Assembly (NCBI RefSeq): GCF_019974135.1
Contig: NZ_AP025017.1
Location: 2,108,001 to 2,172,000 of the forward strand
Direction of reading: 5' to 3'
From: Actinomyces capricornis
Lineage (GTDB): Bacteria; Actinomycetota; Actinomycetes; Actinomycetales; Actinomycetaceae
Length of the DNA: 64,000 nt
The notes beneath the pieces are model-generated. The model saw only the letters and a program-made list of their open reading frames with translations, was not told the DNA's origin and ran no database searches. Positions within the stretch are counted from its first letter, which is position 1; the number at the start of each line of letters is the position of its first letter. A program made the translations under genes and the position numbers. This document shows positions 1 to 9,873 of the stretch, piece after piece.

Positions 1-347
1 GGCGTTCCGATGGGCATTCCATGTGCGGGTGCCGTCTGCGCTGAGGGGATTGTTGGTGTGGGGGAGTAGTCGGTGTTCGTCACGGGCAGAGAGTAGGGAA
101 GGAGTCAAAGAGGGTAAAACTGACGAAAGTCCCAGTTTTCTACTGGAATATGCCGGATAAATTTTAGTGATTCGTGGGTGCCGTCCATTCTGCTACTATC
201 CTTGCCGTCGTCGGGAATCCCGGCCATCCCCTTAATTCCTCTTACTCCCTCGTGAGTGCTGTTGGGCGCAGCGCAGGTGCACGGCGGGCCCGCATCGGTT
301 CCGGCGCCTAGGACCGCCCGCTGCCGATCTCCGGGGGAGCCCATCTC
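1..347. other. Non-coding upstream region
   Basis: I see no convincing gene here. AAAACTG at 116-122 pairs with CAGTTTT at 133-139 to form a small hairpin. A TACTAT hexamer at 194-199 could be the -10 box of the downstream gene. The stretch around 100-200 is clearly more AT-rich than its surroundings. Any gene ending upstream lies outside the window. Confidence 0.4.
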
Positions 348-1001
348 ATGAATGGAGCTGCGATGACTGCTGCCTCTGCACCTGGAGCCCCCTCCCTGAC
401 CCAGGCCCCGCCGCGTATTCTCACGGTGCCGGCCAAGGTGACGGTCTGGAAGGTGCTCGCACCTGTGCTCTATGTGGTCTGTGGCGCCCTGGCACTCTAC
501 CTTCGGATCTACTACCCCTTCACAATCAGCTCCGATCGGGGCCTGTCCAAGCTGACCATCCTGTTGATCGTCGCGGCTGTGGTGGGCACGCCCATCGCCC
601 TCATCGACCTCATCCGCTTCCTGTCCGCGCCCCGCCCCCGCCTGGCCGTTGATGCCCAGGGCATCGACGACGGCATCGACCGCTCCTCGGCGGGGCTTAT
701 TCCCTGGGCGGCTGTTGCGGGGTTCAGTGTGACACTTCAGTCCAGCAGCTGGAGCCGCCCGCAAGTGGTCCATGTCCATCTCACCGATCCCCAGGCCATG
801 CTCAACTACCTGCGCGCCAATGGCCGGAATGTCAAGGCTCTGGAGAAGGCGATGCGGCGCGGCAACCCCACCATCGTTCTCAAGCCCGCGCTCCTGGGGA
901 TCCCTGCCTCCAGTCTCATCGGCATCCTGGAGAGCGAGGGTGCCAAGCGAGCGGGGTGGGCTCCGCAAGCGCCGGGCCTGAGCCGCACCGCGGCCAAATG
1001 A
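348..1001 (+). CDS. Two-helix membrane protein, STM3941-like
   Basis: Protein of 217 residues with unknown role. Two hydrophobic segments (about residues 40-60 and 72-92) are followed by a cytoplasmic-type domain with a stretch VDAQGIDDG and an IPWAAVAGF motif. That is the look of the small membrane proteins called STM3941 or DUF-type PH-like proteins: two helices, then a domain resembling a bacterial pleckstrin-homology fold. The start at 348 has a GGGGGAG eight bases upstream; an ATG at 363 preceded by GGAG is an equally good start. The gene ends seven bases before a conserved palindrome shared with the convergent neighbour. The family call is from pattern only. Confidence 0.6.
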   Translation: MNGAAMTAASAPGAPSLTQAPPRILTVPAKVTVWKVLAPVLYVVCGALALYLRIYYPFTISSDRGLSKLTILLIVAAVVGTPIALIDLIRFLSAPRPRLAVDAQGIDDGIDRSSAGLIPWAAVAGFSVTLQSSSWSRPQVVHVHLTDPQAMLNYLRANGRNVKALEKAMRRGNPTIVLKPALLGIPASSLIGILESEGAKRAGWAPQAPGLSRTAAK

Positions 1002-1007
1002 CCCCCC

Positions 1008-1081
1008 ACTTTCGACAATTTGCATGAGATCGTACTTCTCCAGGCCCGGAAAAGGCCGATCTCATGCAAATTGTCGAAAGT
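1008..1081. repeat. Long palindromic repeat, copy 1
   Basis: Left arm 1008-1032 and right arm 1057-1081 are perfect inverted repeats containing TTTCGACAATTTGCATGAG. The central 24 bases have lost part of the symmetry seen in the copies at 12972-13045 and 46315-46396. It lies between two convergent genes and probably acts as a bidirectional terminator, but the sequence is conserved far beyond what a terminator needs. Confidence 0.85.
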
Positions 1082-1090
1082 AGGGGAGGG

Positions 1091-2284
1091 TCAGGGGCGG
1101 GAGGCGGAGGCCAGCACCTCGGTGGGTCGCAGAGGGCGCCCGGCCCGCGCCTCGGCCAGCAGCAGCCTGACCGCAGCCTCCTTCATCCCCCCGGCCGCCC
1201 CGGTCGCGGCGATCTGCCGCTGATAGGAGGCCCCCGCCTCCAGGGTGGAGCGCACCCCGTTGAGCTCGGTGGCGCAGCCCAGGTCCTCGGCCACCGGGGC
1301 CAGGTCCACCAGCATCCGCTCCACCGTCGCCGCCACCGGCTCCTCCTCGCCCGCGGCGTTGATGATGAGGGAGGCCTCCATGCCGTAGCGCGCCGAGCGC
1401 CACTTGTTCTCCGCCACGTACCAGTCCGGCAGGGTCTCCAGGGGGCGGCCCTCATCGAGGCGGCGGGAGAAGTCCTCCACCAGGCACTGGGTCAGGGCGG
1501 CGATCCCGGCCAGCTCGGTGAGGTTGGTGGCGGCGTCGCAGGCGCGCACCTCGATGGTCCCCAGGCGTGGTGAGGGGCGCACGTCCCAGCGGATCTCGGA
1601 GAACTCCTCGATGACGCCGGTGTGGATGAGGTCGCCGGTGTAGGCCTCCAGCTCCTCCCAGGCCTCGAACTGCTCGGGCGCCCCAGCGGTGGGAAGCTGC
1701 TGGAACATCATGGCGCGGTTGTCGGCGTAGCCGGTGTCCTCCCCGGCCCAGAAGGGGGAGGAGGCGCTCAGGCACTGCAGGTGGGCGGTGCGTGTGAGCA
1801 GGGCCCTCAGGATCGGCAGCACCTTGGCGCGGTCCTCCACGCCCACGTGCACGTGGGTGCCGAAGATGAGCATCTGGTGGCCCCACAAGCGCGTGCGGTC
1901 CACCAGGCGCGCGTAGCGCTCGGCGTCGGTGACCTTCTGCACCAGGGGGTCGGCGAAGGGGTGGGTGCCGGCCGACCCCAGGTCCACGCGCAGCGGATCG
2001 GTCACCGGCAGGACCCGGTCGAAGGCCATGGCCAGGTCCTCCATGCACTGGCCCACGGTTGTGCGCGCCCCCGAGACCAGCTCGACGGTGTTGAGCATCA
2101 TCTCCCCGTGCACGTGCGGGTCATCTCCGACCCCTGCCAGCACTTCCGCGGCGCACTGGCGCAGGTCGAGGCTGTCGCGGTCGATGAGGGCCAACTCCCA
2201 CTCCACCCCCAGGGTGGAGCGGGGGGAGGGCGCGAAGGCCAGGGGCTGGCGGCGGGGCGTGGTCTGCGTGGCGGGCGTGCTCAT
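1091..2284 (-). CDS. Carboxylate-amine ligase, GCS2 (YbdK/GshA2-like) family
   Basis: Protein of 397 residues in the glutamate-cysteine ligase family 2. The N-terminal TLGVEWELALID segment carries the glutamate typical of the family, followed by HGEMMLNTVEL and the GTHVHVGV metal/ATP-site motif. Members ligate glutamate or related acids to an amine using ATP; the exact substrate cannot be read from sequence. Actinobacteria make mycothiol, so a role in classical glutathione synthesis is not assumed. The ATG at 2284 is favoured because the 27 codons upstream are low-complexity and run into a terminator-like hairpin. It is transcribed toward the palindrome at 1008-1081. Confidence 0.85.
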   Translation of the reverse strand: MSTPATQTTPRRQPLAFAPSPRSTLGVEWELALIDRDSLDLRQCAAEVLAGVGDDPHVHGEMMLNTVELVSGARTTVGQCMEDLAMAFDRVLPVTDPLRVDLGSAGTHPFADPLVQKVTDAERYARLVDRTRLWGHQMLIFGTHVHVGVEDRAKVLPILRALLTRTAHLQCLSASSPFWAGEDTGYADNRAMMFQQLPTAGAPEQFEAWEELEAYTGDLIHTGVIEEFSEIRWDVRPSPRLGTIEVRACDAATNLTELAGIAALTQCLVEDFSRRLDEGRPLETLPDWYVAENKWRSARYGMEASLIINAAGEEEPVAATVERMLVDLAPVAEDLGCATELNGVRSTLEAGASYQRQIAATGAAGGMKEAAVRLLLAEARAGRPLRPTEVLASASRP

Positions 2285-2334
2285 GGCGCGGCTCCTTCGG
2301 AGCAGGGTCGGATGCTGGTGGTCTGCGGGGCGGC

Positions 2335-2367
2335 CGGTGCTCCGGTCCGCTCGGGGCCGGAGCACCG
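2335..2367 (-). terminator. Hairpin after the THUMP-like methyltransferase gene
   Basis: CGGTGCTCCGG (2335-2345) and CCGGAGCACCG (2357-2367) form a perfect 11-bp stem with an 11-base loop, placed just after the 3' end of the minus-strand gene at 2435-3802. There is no clear U-tract, as is common in high-GC actinobacteria. Confidence 0.6.
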
Positions 2368-2434
2368 TGGTGCGTGCCGGTGCGGGGTCGGCGGGGCGGG
2401 TGCGCCGGCTCGCGGTCCAGTGCGCTCCCGGTTC

Positions 2435-3802
2435 TCAGGAGGCGCTGGTCGTGGCTGTCGGGGTGGGCGGATACGGTGGTGGGGCTCCCGCCCCGTGGGC
2501 CTCCTCGGCCTGGAGCGGGTTGGGGCCCGTCAAGGGCTCGGCGACGACGACCGCCCCCTTGGCGTCAGGGCCCAGACGGGTGAGGATCCAGGTCTCGCCG
2601 GCCTCGCCGCTCAGCCGCAGGGAGGCGCGCAGCGCCTCGGGGGAGACCTCCACTCCGCGCTTGCGGATCTCCAGGCGGCCGATGCCGCGCTCGCGCACGC
2701 GGGCGCGCAGCACCTTGAGCCGCAGCGGCAGGACCTCCGTGACGCGCCAGGAGCGCAGGAAGGGCGCCACGGGCGCCTCGGGCACGGCGTCGCCGGTGAG
2801 GTAGGCGATGCGCGGGGCCACCGGGCGCGCCCCCAGGGCCTGGGCCAGGTAGGAGACCAGGCCGGCGCGGATGGCGGCGCCGTCGGGCTCGTGGATGAGC
2901 TCGGCCAGCGCCCCGGGGGAGTCCATGCACTCGGCCTGCTCGGGGGGCTGGGAGGGGTCCTTGACGGCGGGGTCCGACAGGGTGATGGCCCGCATCTCCC
3001 CCGAGGCCTGGGACTGCAGGAGGAGGGCGGAGCGCCCGCGCCCCTCCACCGCCAGGGGCCCGCACCAGATCCCCGCCTCCACGAGTTGGCCATCGACGCT
3101 CACCCACTGCACATGGGCCTCGGAGGGCAGAAGTGCATGATCGATGCCGGGGGCCACCTTGACGCCCAGCGCCGGGATGCGCTCGCGCAGGGCCAGCACT
3201 CCGCTGAGGGGAGGGGACCACTGCTCGGGGTCGATGCTCCGCCTGCCCTGCGCGCGGCGGGCGGGATCGGCGAAGACGGCGTCGACCCCGGCCCCCTCCA
3301 GGTCCACCTCCAGGGCGTCGGCGCATCGGACCTCGGCGTGGGGGAAGTGCATGAGGTTGACTGTTGCCAGGGCGGCCGTGGCCTCATCTCGCTCGACGGC
3401 CAGGACTGGCAGGTCCAGGCCCGCCAGGGCGATGGCGTCCCCTCCGATGCCGCAGCCCAGGTCGGCGACGCGCCTCACCCCCGCGGCGGCGTAGCGCGCG
3501 GCGTGGCGCGCGGCCACCTCCAGGCGGGTGGCCTGCTCCAGCGCCTCGGGGGTGAAGAGCATGGAATCGGCGAAGGGGCCGAACTTGGCCGCTGCCCGTG
3601 CCCGCAGGCGCTGCTGGGTCAGGGCGGCCGCCACCAGGGCGGGGGAGTGCCCCTCCGAGCGCAGGCGCTGCGCCAGCTCCAGGACCCGGTCCGGGTCGTA
3701 AGGGGGCAGGGAGCCCAGGAAGGCCCATCCCTGCGGCGTCAGCAGCAGGGCCGTGTGCGAGGCGGCGTGCGAGGTCTGCGAGTCGGCATGGGAGTCGGCC
3801 AT
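2435..3802 (-). CDS. Class I SAM-dependent methyltransferase with THUMP-like domain
   Basis: Protein of 455 residues. The SAM-binding motif VADLGCGIGGDAIAL lies near residue 112, followed by an acidic AVERDE strand and a VFADPARR motif in the catalytic position (compare DPPR/NPPF of nucleic-acid methyltransferases). The C-terminal third matches the THUMP-like domain found in actinobacterial members. An RNA substrate is likely but unproven. The ATG at 3802 is the farthest upstream start and gives a histidine/serine-rich N-terminus (MADSHADSQTSHAASH). The gene is divergent from groES, and its start lies less than 80 bases from the CIRCE element. Confidence 0.8.
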   Translation of the reverse strand: MADSHADSQTSHAASHTALLLTPQGWAFLGSLPPYDPDRVLELAQRLRSEGHSPALVAAALTQQRLRARAAAKFGPFADSMLFTPEALEQATRLEVAARHAARYAAAGVRRVADLGCGIGGDAIALAGLDLPVLAVERDEATAALATVNLMHFPHAEVRCADALEVDLEGAGVDAVFADPARRAQGRRSIDPEQWSPPLSGVLALRERIPALGVKVAPGIDHALLPSEAHVQWVSVDGQLVEAGIWCGPLAVEGRGRSALLLQSQASGEMRAITLSDPAVKDPSQPPEQAECMDSPGALAELIHEPDGAAIRAGLVSYLAQALGARPVAPRIAYLTGDAVPEAPVAPFLRSWRVTEVLPLRLKVLRARVRERGIGRLEIRKRGVEVSPEALRASLRLSGEAGETWILTRLGPDAKGAVVVAEPLTGPNPLQAEEAHGAGAPPPYPPTPTATTSAS

Positions 3803-3879
3803 CGCCGCTGATCATTCCATGCCTGGCGCGCCGGCGGGGAACGGCCTGGCTGACGCCGTGGGCGAAACCGGGACACGCA

Positions 3880-3906
3880 TTGGCACTCGCGTTGACTGAG
3901 TGCTAA
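3880..3906. promoter_or_regulatory. CIRCE operator (HrcA site)
   Basis: TTGGCACTC, a nine-base spacer, then GAGTGCTAA. This matches the CIRCE inverted repeat TTAGCACTC-N9-GAGTGCTAA with one mismatch in the left arm. It lies about 195 bases upstream of groES and implies heat-shock repression by HrcA. Confidence 0.9.
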
Positions 3907-4100
3907 CGACGTCGTAGATTTCGGTGCGGGCGCATGAGTGCTCCCCATCCGTGTGCCGGCCCAGGTCGGCGGGTGGGCGCGCCATGCGACTCGCACTCCG
4001 AGCAGTGCCGGGCCGACCCCCGCGACGGCGGTCAGGCGCTATGCGGGGGCGATCAAGCCGTTCCACTGCAACGCTGAGAAGCGAGAAGGGGAGGTCCGCA

Positions 4101-4397
4101 ATGTCGATCTCCATCAAGCCGCTGGAGGACCGCATCGTCGTCCAGACGGTTGAGGCCGAGCAGACCACCGCGTCGGGTCTGGTGATCCCGGACACCGCGC
4201 AGGAGAAGCCCCAGGAGGGCAAGGTCGTGGCTGTGGGCCCGGGTCGTGTCGACGACTCCGGCAACCGCATCCCGGTCGACGTCTCCGAGGGCGACGTGGT
4301 CATCTACTCCAAGTACGGGGGCACCGAGGTCAAGTACGCGGGCGAGGAGTACCTCATCCTCTCGGCCCGTGACGTGCTGGCCGTCGTCACCAAGTAA
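4101..4397 (+). CDS. groES: Co-chaperonin GroES (Hsp10)
   Basis: 98 residues, the normal length for GroES. It begins [14 protein letters not shown] and has the [10 protein letters not shown] and [16 protein letters not shown] motifs; the mobile loop lies around residues 18-32 ([14 protein letters not shown]). It caps GroEL during ATP-driven protein folding in the cytoplasm. The start at 4101 is preceded by a GAGAAGGGGAGG ribosome-binding region. CIRCE upstream points to HrcA control. No groEL follows: the next gene is on the opposite strand and a terminator sits directly downstream, so groES is transcribed alone here and GroEL must be encoded elsewhere. Confidence 0.97.
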   Translation: MSISIKPLEDRIVVQTVEAEQTTASGLVIPDTAQEKPQEGKVVAVGPGRVDDSGNRIPVDVSEGDVVIYSKYGGTEVKYAGEEYLILSARDVLAVVTK

Positions 4398-4447
4398 TCG
4401 GATCCGTGCCGCCATTGGCGCTGCTGCTGGGCGGCCGTGAGTCCCTT

Positions 4448-4480
4448 CAGGGGCGGGCATCTGCGGATGCCCGCCCCTGA
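4448..4480. terminator. Strong terminator hairpin after groES
   Basis: CAGGGGCGGGCAT (4448-4460) pairs perfectly with ATGCCCGCCCCTG (4467-4479) around a six-base loop. It lies between groES and the convergent whiB gene and may serve both. Confidence 0.85.
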
Positions 4481-4583
4481 GTCCGCCTGGGAGGGGCGTC
4501 CGCCTGGGGGCTGCTCGGGCGGGGCCGACGGCGGCCCTGGCGCCGACGGCGCCGCTGCCTCGGTGGGCGCCTAGGGCCGGGCC

Positions 4584-4886
4584 TCAGGCGGGCTCGGTGG
4601 TGATGCGCCGGCCGGCCTGCTCGTGGTAGGCGCGCCGCTCGTCCTCGCTCATGCCGCCCCAGACGCCGTAGGGCTCGTGGGTGCGCAGCGCATGGCTGCG
4701 GCACTCCTCCAGTACGGGGCAGCGCCGGCACACCGCCTTGGCCCGCTCGTCGCGGCGGCGCCGCGAGCTGCCGCGCTCTCCCTCGGGGTGGAAGAACATG
4801 GAGGAGTCCATGCCCAAGCATGCTCCGCGGTACTGCCACTCCCACAGGGCTGAGATCGGCCCCGGCAGACGTGAAGCATCATGCAT
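4584..4886 (-). CDS. whiB: WhiB-family iron-sulfur transcription regulator (WhiB3-like)
   Basis: 100 residues with the four cysteines that hold a 4Fe-4S cluster: C23, C53, C56 and C62 (C-x29-C-x2-C-x5-C), then the GVWGG turn near residue 74. The N-terminus (LPGP, a tryptophan pair and GMDSSMFFHPEGERG) resembles mycobacterial WhiB3 more than WhiB1 or WhiB2, from memory of those sequences. WhiB proteins bind the housekeeping sigma factor and respond to redox state and nitric oxide. The paralogue assignment is less sure than the family. Confidence 0.92.
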   Translation of the reverse strand: MHDASRLPGPISALWEWQYRGACLGMDSSMFFHPEGERGSSRRRRDERAKAVCRRCPVLEECRSHALRTHEPYGVWGGMSEDERRAYHEQAGRRITTEPA

Positions 4887-6844
<1,958 letters not shown>

Positions 6845-6855
6845 GGCGCCCCGCG

Positions 6856-6875
6856 GGGCCCGGGCGCCCGGGCCC
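6856..6875. terminator. Perfect GC palindrome between convergent genes
   Basis: GGGCCCGGGC joined directly to GCCCGGGCCC, a 20-bp perfect palindrome in the 31-base gap between guaB and the convergent exonuclease gene. It probably terminates both transcripts. Confidence 0.7.
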
Positions 6876-7640
6876 TCAGGACGAGGGCAGCGGCCAGGAG
6901 GTCTGCGCCCCCTCGCGGCCGGGATTGGCCCGGCTCAGCCACTCGTTGAAGCTCTGCGCCCACTGGCGGTGCGCCCGCGCCTGCCAGGGGACGAGCTCCT
7001 CAACGGCCAGGCGGCCGACCTCGGGGTATGCCGCGACCAGTGCCTCCAGGACATCCAGGGTGGCGGCCACATCCACCTCGGCGGTGTGCAGGGCCCCCGC
7101 CTCCACGCCGTAGACGGTGCACAGGTCGCTCAGGCGGCGCTTGCCCCTGCGCCACCGGTCGACGCCGCGGTCGATGACCAGGGGGTCGGCGATGGGGCCC
7201 AGCTCGCGGCCCAGGCGCTCGCGCATGGTGGACAGGCCGTGGCGGGCGAGCTCGGCCTCCAGGAGCGTGAGGTCGTAGGAGCTGTTGAAGGCCACCACCG
7301 GGGTGCCGGCGCCCATCGCCGCCACGAGCCGGTCACTGACCTCGGCCAGGACCTCCGCCAGCGGCCGGCCCTCGGCGCGGGCCCGCTGTGTGCTCACCCC
7401 GTGCACGGCGGTGGCCGCCTCGGGGATCTCCACGCCGGGGTCGGCCAGCCAGGTGCGGGTCTCCTGGCTACGCGTGCCGTCGGGCAGCCTGGGGCCTCGG
7501 GCCACCAGGGCGGCGGTCACCAGGCGGTCCTGGCGGGGGTCGACCCCCGTGGTCTCGGTGTCGAATCCCAGGAGCGGGCCCTCCACCCAGGTGGCGGGGG
7601 CTGCTGAGGGGCGGGGGGCGTCAGGGCGTGCGTGGCTCAT
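6876..7640 (-). CDS. DEDDh 3'-5' exonuclease (DnaQ/epsilon-like)
   Basis: 254 residues. Exo I is FDTETTGVD, Exo II is FNSSYDLTLLE, and Exo III is H-x4-D in LHTAEVDVAAT. These give the D-E-D-D-h active site of the DnaQ superfamily, which removes nucleotides from DNA or RNA 3' ends. It is a stand-alone exonuclease domain with no polymerase or UvrC fusion. The ATG at 7640 is favoured; 14 codons upstream also lack a stop but have no family resemblance. Whether it acts in replication proofreading, repair or RNA turnover is not visible. Confidence 0.85.
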   Translation of the reverse strand: MSHARPDAPRPSAAPATWVEGPLLGFDTETTGVDPRQDRLVTAALVARGPRLPDGTRSQETRTWLADPGVEIPEAATAVHGVSTQRARAEGRPLAEVLAEVSDRLVAAMGAGTPVVAFNSSYDLTLLEAELARHGLSTMRERLGRELGPIADPLVIDRGVDRWRRGKRRLSDLCTVYGVEAGALHTAEVDVAATLDVLEALVAAYPEVGRLAVEELVPWQARAHRQWAQSFNEWLSRANPGREGAQTSWPLPSS

Positions 7641-7717
7641 GGCAGGAGCATGCCACCGGCCTATGACACCAATGCGGGGCATGCCGGAGCGGGGCGCCGG
7701 GGGCCTAGGATGCCCGC

Positions 7718-8842
7718 ATGAGCTCAGAGATCGAGATCGGACGCTCCAAGAGGGCCCGCCGCGCCTACTCCTTCGACGATATCGCCCTGGTCCCCGCCAG
7801 GCGCACCCGCGACACCACCGAGGTGCGCGTGGGCTGGCAGATCGACGCCTACCATGTGGACCTGCCCGTCATGGCCTCGCCGATGGACTCGGTGATGAGC
7901 CCGCACACGGCGATCATGGTCGGCGAGCTCGGCGGCATCGGCGTGCTGGACCTGGAGGGCCTGTGGACCCGCTACGAGGACCCCGCCCCGGCCCTGGAGC
8001 GCATCCGCCAGGCCCCGCCGCAGGAGGCCACCCGCGTCCTGCAGGAGGTCTACCGGGCCCCGGTCAGACCCGAGCTCATCACCGAGTGCCTCAGCCGCAT
8101 CCGCCAGGCGGGCGTCGTCGTCGCCGGGCGGCTGAGCCCGGCCCAGACCCAGCGGCACTGGCGCACCGTGGTGGAGGCGGGGGTGGACCTGCTGGTCATC
8201 CGCGGCTCCTTCGTCTCGGCCGAGCACGTCTCGGGATCCGCCGAGCCCCTCAATCTCAAGCGCTTCATCTACGAGCTCGACGTTCCGGTCATCGTGGGCG
8301 GGGTGACGACCTACACCGCGGCCCTCCACCTCATGCGCACCGGGGCCGCCGGGGTCCTGGTGGGCCAGGGCGGCGGGGCCTCCTCCTCGGTGCGCCAGGT
8401 CCTGGGCCTGCACATGCCCATGGCCACCGCCGTGGCCGACGTCGCCGGGGCGCGGCGCGACTACCTCGATGAGTCCGGGGGCCGCTACGTCCACGTCATC
8501 GCCGACGGCTCCGTGGGCAATTCCGGCGACGTGGTCAAGGCCATCGCCTGCGGTGCCGACGCCGTCATGCTCGGAGCCGCCCTGGCCCGCGCCCAGGAGG
8601 CCCCGGGCGGCGGCTACCACTGGGGCGCCGAGGCCAGGCACGAGCGCCTGCCGCGGGGCTTCCGCAGCCATGTGGGAACCGTGGGCACCATGGCCGAGAT
8701 CCTCAACGGCCCCTCGGACCGCGCCGACGGCACCCTCAACATCATGGGGGCCCTGCGGCGCACCCTGGCCACCACCGGATACAGCGACGTCAAGGAGCTC
8801 CAGCGCGTGGAGATCGTGCTGGCCCCCTACGAGGCCTCGTAA
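7718..8842 (+). CDS. guaB3: GuaB3-family IMP dehydrogenase-related protein
   Basis: 374 residues with the IMPDH/GMP-reductase barrel but no CBS domains (YSFDDIALVPARR at the N-terminus, IADGSVGNSGDVVKAIACGADAVMLG late). The loop that carries the catalytic cysteine in IMPDH here reads GQGGGASSSVRQ with serines only. This is the GuaB3 group common in actinobacteria. Its reaction is not settled across the group, so a purine-nucleotide oxidoreductase role should not be taken as proven. It begins 77 bases after the start of the divergent exonuclease gene. Confidence 0.88.
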   Translation: MSSEIEIGRSKRARRAYSFDDIALVPARRTRDTTEVRVGWQIDAYHVDLPVMASPMDSVMSPHTAIMVGELGGIGVLDLEGLWTRYEDPAPALERIRQAPPQEATRVLQEVYRAPVRPELITECLSRIRQAGVVVAGRLSPAQTQRHWRTVVEAGVDLLVIRGSFVSAEHVSGSAEPLNLKRFIYELDVPVIVGGVTTYTAALHLMRTGAAGVLVGQGGGASSSVRQVLGLHMPMATAVADVAGARRDYLDESGGRYVHVIADGSVGNSGDVVKAIACGADAVMLGAALARAQEAPGGGYHWGAEARHERLPRGFRSHVGTVGTMAEILNGPSDRADGTLNIMGALRRTLATTGYSDVKELQRVEIVLAPYEAS

Positions 8843-9126
8843 GGCCGCCCCGGCCGCCCGCCAACGCGGGCCGGGGAAGGAGACCGGTGCGCGCTTGGGG
8901 GCCGGTGAGCGGTCGCCGCGACGCCCCGCCCGCTCCCGGTGAGGGGGTGCTCGCGCCCCAGCTCCGATGAGAAAGGCTCCTAGGACTATTCATCGCGCTG
9001 ATTGGTGCACCTGGCGGGCAATCTCCGGTACTGTCATGCCCAGGCAGTCGCCGCGCTGCTGCGTACCGGCACACGGGGGCCACACGCACCCACCATGCCG
9101 ATCCCTGCACCACAAAGGAGTTCCAC

Positions 9127-9393
9127 ATGGCCCAGGTCACCGCCACCATCGCTTCCAAGGTCGGTCTGCACGCCCGTCCTGCCGCCACCTTCGTCAAGGC
9201 CGTCGCTGAGAAGGGTGTTCCCGTCACCATCGCCAAGGAGGGCGGCGCTGCCGTGGACGCCTCCTCGATCCTGGGTGTCATGACCCTGGGCGCCGGCTTC
9301 GGCGATGTGGTCACCCTGACCTCCGAGGCCGACGGCGCCGAGACCGCCCTGGAGGAGCTCAAGGCCCTCCTGGAGACCGACCTCGACGCCTGA
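9127..9393 (+). CDS. ptsH: Phosphocarrier protein HPr
   Basis: 88 residues. H15 in GLHARPA accepts phosphate from Enzyme I of the sugar phosphotransferase system; S46 in ASSILGVM is the regulatory serine position, although serine phosphorylation is mainly a Firmicutes trait. AAAGGAGTTCCAC precedes the ATG, a strong ribosome-binding site. No other pts gene adjoins it, and a terminator follows at 9411. Confidence 0.96.
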   Translation: MAQVTATIASKVGLHARPAATFVKAVAEKGVPVTIAKEGGAAVDASSILGVMTLGAGFGDVVTLTSEADGAETALEELKALLETDLDA

Positions 9394-9410
9394 GCCCAGG
9401 CAGCCCATCG

Positions 9411-9443
9411 GTGGGGGCGCGTCCCGGTGGGGACGCGCCCCCA
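9411..9443 (+). terminator. Terminator after ptsH
   Basis: GTGGGGGCGCGTCC (9411-9424) pairs with GGACGCGCCCCCAC ending at 9443 around a short loop, 18 bases past the ptsH stop codon. Confidence 0.85.
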
Positions 9444-9603
9444 CCGCGCTCTCGGGTCCGGGCCGTGCGGCCTGAGCCGCCCGGGTGATCCGGGCGATCC
9501 ACCCGCGCTCAGGGCGCCGTCGCGCTGGGGGCTGGCGGTCCGCACGCCGTCGGGCTGAGCGGCGACGGCGGCAGGGGCCGCTGAGGGCCCGGGCCGGGCG
9601 CCG

Positions 9604-9843
9604 CTACTGCGCGCCGGTGCCCGAGCCTCCCCCCGGCGTGGGGCGCACCAGCCACCACAGCCCCATGCCCGCAGCGATGACCAGCAGTCCCAGCCCCGAC
9701 CACAGGTTGGCGTTGTAGCCGCCGGTGCGGGCCATCTGCCAGTGGTCGGTGGCCAGGGCGGCGCAGGCCAGCAGGAAGACGCCGATGAGTCCCAGGGCCC
9801 CGGCGATCACCGCCCGGATGTCGGTCAGGGAGCGCTTGTTCAT
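9604..9843 (-). CDS. Small two-helix membrane protein
   Basis: 79 residues with two transmembrane helices (AVIAGALGLIGVFLLACAAL and LWSGLGLLVIAAGMGLWWLV), a short NANLW linker and a glycine-rich tail. The gene begins 30 bases after the end of the sodium:solute symporter gene on the same strand, so the two are probably one operon. Small accessory proteins of this kind accompany several SSS transporters, but a physical partnership is inference. The function is unknown. Confidence 0.7.
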   Translation of the reverse strand: MNKRSLTDIRAVIAGALGLIGVFLLACAALATDHWQMARTGGYNANLWSGLGLLVIAAGMGLWWLVRPTPGGGSGTGAQ

Positions 9844-9873
9844 ATCCGTTCCTGTTCTGCTCGGATCGATGCG

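Noticed and set aside
1622..3811. 729-codon plus-strand open frame
   Set aside because: Antisense to the ligase and methyltransferase genes, with shadow-type composition and no domain.
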